From Woeseiaceae bacterium (lineage in GTDB: Bacteria > Pseudomonadota > Gammaproteobacteria > Steroidobacterales > Woeseiaceae): a stretch of 7,804 bases of DNA. A program made the translations under genes and the position numbers. Location of the stretch: positions 1 through 7,804 of the forward strand of contig WTCH01000191.1 in NCBI GenBank assembly GCA_013138675.1, read 5' to 3'. Under the pieces are notes generated by a model. It made no database searches. It worked only from the letters and a program-made list of their open reading frames with translations, and was not told the DNA's origin. Shown in pieces: positions 1 through 5,394 of the stretch (position 1 is its first letter; each line of letters starts with the position of its first letter).

Positions 1-247
1 GGACCTGGCCGATGCACGCAAGTATGTCGACGACAAGGTGGCGCTGCAGGGCAATCTCGACCCGGCAACGCTGCGCGAGTCACCCGAGGTCATTCGCCAG
101 GGTGTGGCCGACACGCTCGCAAGCTACAGTAAGGGACCAGGGCACGTGTTTAACCTTGGACACGGTATTACACCCGACATCGACCCTGAACACCTGGGTG
201 TGCTGGTTGATGCGGTCCACGAGTTGAGCCCGCAATACCACGACTAG
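1..247 (+). CDS. hemE: Uroporphyrinogen decarboxylase, C-terminal part (5' end outside window)
   Basis: HemE is a cytoplasmic enzyme that removes four carboxyl groups from uroporphyrinogen III to give coproporphyrinogen III in heme synthesis. Only the last 81 residues are visible, read in the frame whose first full codon is at base 2 and ending at TAG 245-247. They contain two conserved family stretches: VALQGNLDPATL, and GHVFNLGHGITPDIDPEHL, the loop with the invariant His near the C-terminus. The end (LVDAVHELSPQYHD) is a typical HemE terminus, so the 3' end looks intact. The full protein is usually about 350 residues, so roughly three quarters lies to the left. The next gene starts only 10 bases after the stop on the same strand, which suggests co-transcription. 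The assignment is by recognition of family motifs and is confident. Confidence 0.94.
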   Translation, partial: DLADARKYVDDKVALQGNLDPATLRESPEVIRQGVADTLASYSKGPGHVFNLGHGITPDIDPEHLGVLVDAVHELSPQYHD

Positions 248-251
248 AGAG
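247..251 (+). promoter_or_regulatory. Ribosome binding site of the amidohydrolase gene
   Basis: GAGAG lies six bases before the ATG at 258 and begins on the last base of the hemE stop codon. This supports the ATG at 258 as the start and suggests translation of the second gene closely follows termination of hemE. It is a short match to the Shine-Dalgarno consensus. Confidence 0.55.
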
Positions 252-257
252 ACCACA

Positions 258-1946
258 ATGACTGGATTTTCACGAAGGCGCTTTATTGGCTCCGCAGCCG
301 CAGCGGCATCGCTGGGTGTAATGCCTGGCAATGCATCAGCGGCAACGCGGGATGCGACAGGCCCTGCTGACCTGATCATCAATGGCGCAAATTTGCTCAC
401 CATGGATTCCGATACTGCGTCGGCAACAGCGATCGCCATTCGGGGCCAACATATTCTGGCCGTCGGTAGTGACGATGATATCTCGAAGCTCAGAGGTGCG
501 AACACCGAGGTTGTCGATGGTCGAGGTCGGACGGTAACGCCGGGCTTCATAGATGCTCACAGTCATCCGTTGCTCGCCCAGGAGGCGATTTCGGCGAATG
601 TCGACTTGCGACGAATCGCGGATGTTAAGGCAGCGCTTGCGGCACAGGCGAAAAAGACAGAACCCGGCCACTGGGTGCTGGGCTCAATGTACGACGACAC
701 GAAATTCGAGGATGGCAGGCCGCTGACTCGTAAAGATATTGACGAGGCAGTGCCGAATCATCCCGCATTTGTCAGCCACCGCGGTGGTCACACGGCTGTC
801 GTGAATACGCGGGCATTCGAACTGGCAGGTGTGTCTATCGACACGCCCGACCCGGTCGGTGGCAGGTACTTTCGTCAGGATGGAGAACTAACCGGGAAAA
901 TTGCCGAACCCGCGGCAATGCGGCCCTTTGAGCAGGCTGGTGTTTGGCCGGTTATGGACAGGGCGGCTCGACAAGAATCGGTTCGGCTAACATCCCAAAC
1001 GATGGCTGCCGCCGGGCTAACGTCGACAACCGATGCGTGGGGCGCGCTTGATGACTTTATCGCGTATCAGGACGCTCGAGCAGCCGGCGAAATGTACTAT
1101 CGCGTGTCGTTCATGCCGTTTGGCAAGACCGATGTCTATGAGGGCCTGAAGCTCGCCCGAATGGCGTCGGGGTTCGGCGATGACATGTTGCGTATAGGTG
1201 CGGTCAAGTTCGCGGCGGACGGTTCCGCGTCCGAACGAACCATGAGTCGAAGCACACCATACGATGGCCGGCCCAACGACTATGGAATTCTGACGATGAC
1301 GCAGGAGGAGATCGATGCCGCGGTGGACGATGCTGTCGCTCACGATTTTCGGATCGGCATACACGCCAATGGCGACGTCGCAATCGACATGGTGCTTAAC
1401 GCGTATGAACGGGTACTCGAAAACTGGAATGGTGAGAACCCGAGATTCAGAATTGAACACTGCTCGCTGGTCAATCCGGCCCTATTGAAACGAATTAAGA
1501 ATGCTGGCGCCGTGCCCGCACCTTTCTATACCTACGCGCACTATCACGGCAATAAATGGCTTGAGTATGGGGAGGAAATGATGGAATCGATGTTCCCGCA
1601 TCGAAGCTTTCTGGATTATGGTATTCCAGTGGCGCCAGCCTCAGATTTCACGCCAGGGCCGTTCGAGCCAATGATGGCGATTCAAAGTATGGTGACGAGG
1701 AAGGATGCTCAAGGTCGCGTATGGGGACCAAGTCAGCGAATCTCAGTGGCTGAAGCCATGCAAATCTGCACCATGAACGGCGCATATGCGTCGTTCGAAG
1801 AACGAATCAAAGGATCGTTGACGCCAGGAAAACTTGCCGACATCGTGATTATCGATAAGGACCCCCATGACGTTGATCCTGACAGCATCGCTGGTATTAA
1901 GGTACTTCGAACGATCCTCGGTGGGCGCACGACCTATCACGCGTAG
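258..1946 (+). CDS. Tat-exported amidohydrolase, family 3 (YtcJ-like)
   Basis: This 562-residue protein belongs to the metal-dependent amidohydrolase superfamily (PF07969 type, with YtcJ and N-substituted formamide deformylase as relatives). These enzymes hydrolyse C-N bonds; the substrate here is unknown. The N-terminus is a twin-arginine signal, SRRRFIG at residues 5-11, then an Ala-rich stretch and a likely cut after A26-S27-A28, so the folded enzyme probably acts in the periplasm. The small beta-sandwich segment starts near residue 38 (ADLIINGANLLTMD). Candidate metal ligands follow in the expected order: H101 and H103 in GFIDAHSHP, K317 in GAVKFAADGS, H369 in IGIHANGD, H401 in RIEHC and D463 in ASDFTPG. 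The C-terminal GKLADIVIIDKDP returns to the sandwich domain. Length and motifs are complete, so it should be active. The ATG is chosen because it begins the Tat signal and has GAGAG upstream. It follows hemE by 10 bases. An alternative family name would be an imidazolonepropionase-like or AepA-like hydrolase. Confidence 0.92.
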   Translation: MTGFSRRRFIGSAAAAASLGVMPGNASAATRDATGPADLIINGANLLTMDSDTASATAIAIRGQHILAVGSDDDISKLRGANTEVVDGRGRTVTPGFIDAHSHPLLAQEAISANVDLRRIADVKAALAAQAKKTEPGHWVLGSMYDDTKFEDGRPLTRKDIDEAVPNHPAFVSHRGGHTAVVNTRAFELAGVSIDTPDPVGGRYFRQDGELTGKIAEPAAMRPFEQAGVWPVMDRAARQESVRLTSQTMAAAGLTSTTDAWGALDDFIAYQDARAAGEMYYRVSFMPFGKTDVYEGLKLARMASGFGDDMLRIGAVKFAADGSASERTMSRSTPYDGRPNDYGILTMTQEEIDAAVDDAVAHDFRIGIHANGDVAIDMVLNAYERVLENWNGENPRFRIEHCSLVNPALLKRIKNAGAVPAPFYTYAHYHGNKWLEYGEEMMESMFPHRSFLDYGIPVAPASDFTPGPFEPMMAIQSMVTRKDAQGRVWGPSQRISVAEAMQICTMNGAYASFEERIKGSLTPGKLADIVIIDKDPHDVDPDSIAGIKVLRTILGGRTTYHA

Positions 1947-2003
1947 ACGGTCCGGTAGCGGCCGAACTGGGCCCCAAGCATGTTCATGGAAAAAACTTCT
2001 GCC

Positions 2004-2369
2004 CTATAACAGCTCTACTTCAATGACCGAACACTGCTGAATGACATTCGAAGTCTTGCCACCGTGCGTTTCGGCGGGAGCCCATGTTGGCTCGCCGAAT
2101 TTGAATGATTCCATGCGTTTGCTGCCATCGTCTTCCTCGACGAGCCAGGCACAGGGGTTCAAATAGATGACAACGCGATCGGGTTGCGCGATTAACGGTG
2201 GGGTCTCGCCGTTGCGGACTGTTCTCTCCAGTACTCTGACGCGATCATTTTCGAAAGCCAGTTCATAAATATGTGGCGCGACCCGCACCGGGTCTAGCGC
2301 GAATGTTGCAGCCATACCGGCAGCCATACCCAAAAGAAAAATTCCCAATGCAAAAATGCTCTTTTTCAT
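2004..2369 (-). CDS. Small cupin-like protein with N-terminal membrane segment or signal peptide
   Basis: A 121-residue protein of unknown function. Residues 1-24 (MKKSIFALGIFLLGMAAGMAATFA) form a basic start followed by a hydrophobic helix, so it is exported or anchored in the inner membrane facing the periplasm. Residues 33-121 look like one small beta-barrel cupin, with strands such as RVRVLERTV, DRVVIYL and SVIEVEL. The second cupin motif is partly kept (G92, P98, H102, N108). In the first motif the usual HxH is replaced by I60-A61-Q62, so metal binding is doubtful. C73 and C113 could form a disulfide in the periplasm. I prefer the ATG at 2369 because GAGA lies six bases upstream and MKKSIF is a typical signal start; an in-frame ATG at 2381 would add MRSP. 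It is the last of three minus-strand genes after tesA and fadD, with a REP-like hairpin just upstream. The fold is inferred from a weak motif match. Confidence 0.72.
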   Translation of the reverse strand: MKKSIFALGIFLLGMAAGMAATFALDPVRVAPHIYELAFENDRVRVLERTVRNGETPPLIAQPDRVVIYLNPCAWLVEEDDGSKRMESFKFGEPTWAPAETHGGKTSNVIQQCSVIEVELL

Positions 2370-2381
2370 AGGCGATCTCAT

Positions 2382-2408
2382 CCATCGCCCGCTGAGGCGG
2401 GCTCCTAC
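2382..2408 (-). repeat. REP-like palindromic element between fadD and the cupin gene
   Basis: Read on the minus strand, this 27-base stretch starts GTAGGAGC and ends GCGATGG, with a perfect 6-bp inverted repeat between (GCCCGC, loop CTCA, GCGGGC; arms at 2397-2402 and 2387-2392). The flanks and hairpin match the layout of the short REP elements common in Pseudomonas and other gammaproteobacteria, which RAYT transposases spread. The TAG in its first four bases is the fadD stop codon. No T-run follows the hairpin on the minus strand, so it is not a typical intrinsic terminator, though it could protect the fadD mRNA 3' end. Only one copy is seen in the window, so the repeat status rests on resemblance. 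Confidence 0.6.
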
Positions 2409-4066
2409 TCGTCGCGCAGTGCGCGCCGCAGAATTTTTCCGACGTTGGTTTTCGGCAGTTCGTCGCGAAACTCGACTATTTTCGGTCGCTTGTAGTTCGT
2501 CAGGTTCTCGCGGCAGTAGTCGAGTACGTCCTGCTCGGAGACGTTCGGATTGTTGCGCACGGCGAATAGTTTGACGATTTCGCCCGAACGCTCGTCCTCT
2601 AACCCAATCGCGGCGGCCTCGAGGATGCCATCCATCTCGACCACAACGTTTTCGATTTCGTTGGGATACACGTTGAATCCGGACACCAGGATCATGTCTT
2701 TCTTGCGGTCCTCGATGAAGACAAAACCATCTTCGTCGATGCGCCCGATATCGCCGGTCTTGAGCCAGCCGCCGGGCAGCATGACGTCCGCCGTATCCTG
2801 TGGGCGCTGCCAGTAACCCTCCATGACCTGCGGCCCCTTGATGCAGATCTCGCCGATTTCGCCGATTTCCAGAGGATTACCGGCGTCATCGCAGATCATC
2901 ACGTCCGTGGACGAGATCGGCAGTCCAATGGCGCCGGTGAATTCAGCGCCAATCGGGTTAACGACCGCTACGGGCGACGTTTCTGTCAGGCCATAGCCCT
3001 GCAGAATCGGGTTGCCGGTGCGCTCACGCCATTCTTTGGCGACCACGGGCTGCACGGCCATGCCACCGCCGACGCAGACGCGAAGATCGGTGAAGTCGAT
3101 ATCGTCAAACCCGGGCGTGTTCATCAAGGATGCAAACAGCGTGTTCACGCCGGTAAACATGTTGAATCGAAACTTGCGAATCTCCTTGATGAACGCTTTC
3201 GAGTCGCGCGGGTTCGTGATCAGGACGTTCTGCCCGCCCTGCGACATCACCGTCAGGCAATTTCCCTGCAGGGAGAAGATGTGATACAGCGGCAGCGCTG
3301 TAATGGCGATTATGTAGTCGAAGCCCTCGTAGGCAGGGCCCTGCCATACGACGGACTGCTGGACGTTTCGTACCATGTTGCGGTGACTGAGCATGGCGCC
3401 TTTGGAGATCCCGGTAGTGCCACCCGTGTATTGCAGGAACGCGATGTCGGCAAAACCGATATCAACGACCTGCAGCGCCTGTCCGCTGCCTTGTTTCAGG
3501 GCTGTTTTGAACGAAATCTTGCCCGGCAACGAGTACGCCGGCACGGCCTTCTTGATGTAGCGCAGCACAAAGTTCGTGGCAAGTCCCATCGGAAAGTCGA
3601 GCAGGTCACCAATTCCCGTCGTGACGACATGCTCGACAGGCGTCTTGTCGGCAATCTCTTCGAATATGTGCGCGAAGTTCTCGAGAATGATGAGACACCG
3701 GGCACCCGAGTCCTTGAGCTGATGCTCCAGTTCGCGAGCCGTATACAGCGGGTTGACGTTGACGACGACAAGCCCCGCGCGAAAGATGCCGCACAACGCG
3801 ACGGGATATTGCAGGATATTCGGCAGCATGATCGCGACTCGCTCGCCGCGCGTGAGGCCGAGTGTCTGCTGTAGATAGCAGGCAAACTGCATCGACTGTT
3901 CGTCGAGCTCACTGTAGGTCAGTGTGGTTCCCATGTTCGAGTAGGCAGGTCGGTCGGGCCAGTTCTCAAACGCGTTTTCGAAGAGCTCGCGTACGCTCCG
4001 AAACGGTGCGTCGGGCAATTCAGCGGGAATGTTGTCCGGGTAGGATTTTAGCCAGATCTTTTCCAA
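2405..4066 (-). CDS. fadD: Long-chain fatty acid-CoA ligase (acyl-CoA synthetase)
   Basis: FadD activates long-chain fatty acids to acyl-CoA with ATP and CoA at the inner membrane, the entry to beta-oxidation. The protein is 553 residues from a TTG start at 4066 (E. coli about 561) and resembles E. coli FadD throughout: EKIWLKSYPDNIPAEL at the N-terminus, VVNVNPLYTARELEHQLKDSGA in the middle, and LPKTNVGKILRRALRDE at the end, with the adenylation lysine in GKILRR. The ATP-binding loop is Y213 to G223 (YTGGTTGISKG). The second AMP motif GYGLTET has E362. The fatty acyl signature (GGWLKTGDI then DRKKDMILVSGFNVYPNEIE) is intact. The longer frame up to 4144 is rejected because its 26 extra residues overlap tesA and match no FadD. 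AAAGG lies seven bases before the TTG, overlapping the tesA stop. fadD follows tesA by 10 bases, and its stop codon lies inside a REP-like repeat. Confidence 0.96.
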   Translation of the reverse strand: MEKIWLKSYPDNIPAELPDAPFRSVRELFENAFENWPDRPAYSNMGTTLTYSELDEQSMQFACYLQQTLGLTRGERVAIMLPNILQYPVALCGIFRAGLVVVNVNPLYTARELEHQLKDSGARCLIILENFAHIFEEIADKTPVEHVVTTGIGDLLDFPMGLATNFVLRYIKKAVPAYSLPGKISFKTALKQGSGQALQVVDIGFADIAFLQYTGGTTGISKGAMLSHRNMVRNVQQSVVWQGPAYEGFDYIIAITALPLYHIFSLQGNCLTVMSQGGQNVLITNPRDSKAFIKEIRKFRFNMFTGVNTLFASLMNTPGFDDIDFTDLRVCVGGGMAVQPVVAKEWRERTGNPILQGYGLTETSPVAVVNPIGAEFTGAIGLPISSTDVMICDDAGNPLEIGEIGEICIKGPQVMEGYWQRPQDTADVMLPGGWLKTGDIGRIDEDGFVFIEDRKKDMILVSGFNVYPNEIENVVVEMDGILEAAAIGLEDERSGEIVKLFAVRNNPNVSEQDVLDYCRENLTNYKRPKIVEFRDELPKTNVGKILRRALRDE

Positions 4067-4073
4067 TGGGTCG

Positions 4074-4078
4074 CCTTT
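4074..4078 (-). promoter_or_regulatory. Ribosome binding site that fixes the TTG start of fadD
   Basis: On the minus strand AAAGG starts within the TAA stop of tesA and lies seven bases before the TTG at 4066-4064. With the E. coli-like N-terminus that begins right there, it decides the fadD start in favour of TTG rather than the upstream ATG at 4144. It also suggests coupling to tesA translation. Confidence 0.6.
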
Positions 4079-4688
4079 AGTTCGCCAATGCTGCGCTGAT
4101 CGTTGGCCATGCATTATCCAGCAGAAGTGGTTGCGCTGCAGCATTGGGATGAATGCCGTCCCCCTGCATTAGTTCTTCATTGAGCGCGATGCCCTCCATA
4201 AAGAACTCGATCCAGGGCACCTCATGCTCCGCAGCAACCTCCCGAAAGACATTTTCGAACGCTTCGATGTAGCGCTGGCCGTAGTTTGGCGGTATGCGAA
4301 TACCGAGCAAGACGACGGACGCTCCTGAGGCGGTACTCGACCCGATAATCTTACTGAGATTCCCCTTCATACGGTCTGGCGGAATTCCGCGCAGCCCGTC
4401 GTTGCCACCCAATTCGAGAATTATGAGGTCGGGCGCAAAGGTCTCGATGGCCGACTCGATGCGTGAGGCACCCCCTTCGGTCGTTTCGCCGCCAATGCTG
4501 GCGTTAACCACGCGATGTTCGTACCCTTGCTCTTCGAGCCGCGTCTGCAACAATGACGTCCAGGATTGGTCCATTTCTATTCCGTACCCGGCACTGAGGC
4601 TGTCGCCGAATACGAGAACAGTTGGGGGTTCCGCGCGGCACACAGGTGCTGTAAGCAACACGACAACAAAGGCAATTATTCTAAGCAT
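4077..4688 (-). CDS. tesA: Periplasmic GDSL (SGNH) esterase / thioesterase I / lysophospholipase L1
   Basis: TesA hydrolyses acyl esters and thioesters (lysophospholipids, acyl-CoA, aryl esters) in the periplasm. The 203-residue protein has a signal peptide, MLRIIAFVVVLLTAPVCRA, with a likely cut after A19. C17 is not in a good lipobox, so a lipoprotein is unlikely. All SGNH blocks are present: GDSLSAGYG with nucleophile S30, G67 in IGGET, N96 in GGND, and DGIHPN with D177 and H180 completing the triad. The size fits E. coli TesA (about 208 with signal). Its ATG overlaps the ybbA ATG on the other strand (shared CATG at 4686-4689), so its promoter must lie inside ybbA. I see no strong ribosome site upstream. 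It is followed after 10 bases by fadD, so the two are probably one transcript. The tesA / ybbA-ybbP divergent order is as in E. coli. Annotation as a generic arylesterase would also fit. Confidence 0.95.
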   Translation of the reverse strand: MLRIIAFVVVLLTAPVCRAEPPTVLVFGDSLSAGYGIEMDQSWTSLLQTRLEEQGYEHRVVNASIGGETTEGGASRIESAIETFAPDLIILELGGNDGLRGIPPDRMKGNLSKIIGSSTASGASVVLLGIRIPPNYGQRYIEAFENVFREVAAEHEVPWIEFFMEGIALNEELMQGDGIHPNAAAQPLLLDNAWPTISAALAN

Positions 4689-5394
4689 GGAAAATCAATC
4701 TACCGGTGGTGCCACTGTTCTAGCGGCACATAACATTAGCAAAGAGGTTAGCAGTCCAGAGGGCAGTCTGACCATTCTTGACGACGTCAGTTTCAATGTT
4801 TCTGCGGGCGATAGCATTGCCGTGGTCGGTCCATCGGGTGCAGGCAAGTCGACATTACTCGCGCTTTTGGCCGGGCTGGACCTGCCTACAAGCGGTCACG
4901 TCGTTCTGAATGGTGCCAACCTGTCGGAGCTCGACGAGGATGGCCGTGCCATTGTCCGGGCGGAAAGCGTCGGCTTCGTCTTCCAGTCATTTCACCTCGT
5001 GCCGTCGCTCAACGCGCTTGAGAACGTCATGTTGCCGCTCGAACTGGCCGGTAGCGAGGATGCTCGCGGCGCGTCTCGCAAAATCATCGACAAGGTCGGG
5101 CTGGGGGATCGATGGAGCCACTATCCGGCACAGCTGTCGGGTGGTGAAAAACAGCGCGTCGCTATCGCACGCGGGTTCGCAACGGAACCCGCCGTTCTGT
5201 TTGCCGACGAACCCACCGGCAACCTGGACAGTCGGACCGGTGGCAATATCATGCAGCTCATGTTCGACCTCAATCGCAGTTCGTCGACCACGCTTGTGCT
5301 CGTCACACACGACCTGTCGCTCGCCGGGCGTTGTGATCGCATCCTGAGCCTGGATGCCGGACGACTCGTCAGCGATACGCGGAGCGCTGCATGA
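4687..5394 (+). CDS. ybbA: ABC transporter ATP-binding protein YbbA (LolD/MacB class)
   Basis: The cytoplasmic ATPase of a LolCDE/MacB-type ABC complex, 235 residues. It shows Walker A GPSGAGKST (48-56, K54), Q-loop in FVFQSFH, signature LSGGEKQR (150-157), Walker B VLFADEPTGNLD with catalytic E175, and the switch histidine H208 in VTHD. The stretch SLNALENVMLPLEL after the Q-loop and the overall length match YbbA (E. coli about 228). The frame is open back to 4294, but that part is antisense to tesA and has no ABC features. The ATG at 4687 gives the normal N-terminus (NISKEV, SLTILDDVSF). No good ribosome site or promoter is visible upstream, where the sequence is tesA coding DNA. The TGA overlaps the ATG of ybbP (ATGA), indicating translational coupling with its membrane partner. 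Confidence 0.94.
   Translation: MENQSTGGATVLAAHNISKEVSSPEGSLTILDDVSFNVSAGDSIAVVGPSGAGKSTLLALLAGLDLPTSGHVVLNGANLSELDEDGRAIVRAESVGFVFQSFHLVPSLNALENVMLPLELAGSEDARGASRKIIDKVGLGDRWSHYPAQLSGGEKQRVAIARGFATEPAVLFADEPTGNLDSRTGGNIMQLMFDLNRSSSTTLVLVTHDLSLAGRCDRILSLDAGRLVSDTRSAA
5381..5384 (+). promoter_or_regulatory. Ribosome binding site of ybbP
   Basis: GGAG lies six bases before the ybbP ATG, within the last codons of ybbA. It supports the ATG at 5391, which forms an ATGA overlap with the ybbA stop. Confidence 0.6.

Noticed and set aside
1017..1460. Minus-strand open frame of 147 codons inside the amidohydrolase gene (and a similar one at 80-550)
   Set aside because: They are antisense to conserved catalytic motifs or to the hemE and Tat signal region, with no family features or ribosome site.
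1947..2003. Terminator in the convergent gap between the amidohydrolase and cupin genes
   Set aside because: The 57 bases contain GGGCCC and a run of A, but no stem-loop followed by a T-run on either strand that I would call a terminator.
2850..2875. Short tandem repeat in fadD (repeated gatttcgcc)
   Set aside because: It encodes the Gly-Glu-Ile repeat in LEIGEIGEICIKG, a normal variable loop of this family, and is not a separate element.
3281..3874. Plus-strand open frame of 197 codons
   Set aside because: It is antisense to the best conserved part of fadD; the Arg/Asp/Val-rich product is what such a shadow frame gives.
4677..4682. TATTCT as a -10 box for ybbA
   Set aside because: Only a partial match, with no -35 box at a suitable spacing; transcription would start about at the ATG, which would need a leaderless mRNA.
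4294..4686. Possible 131-residue N-terminal extension of ybbA
   Set aside because: It is antisense to tesA, carries no ABC features, and the family begins near the ATG at 4687.
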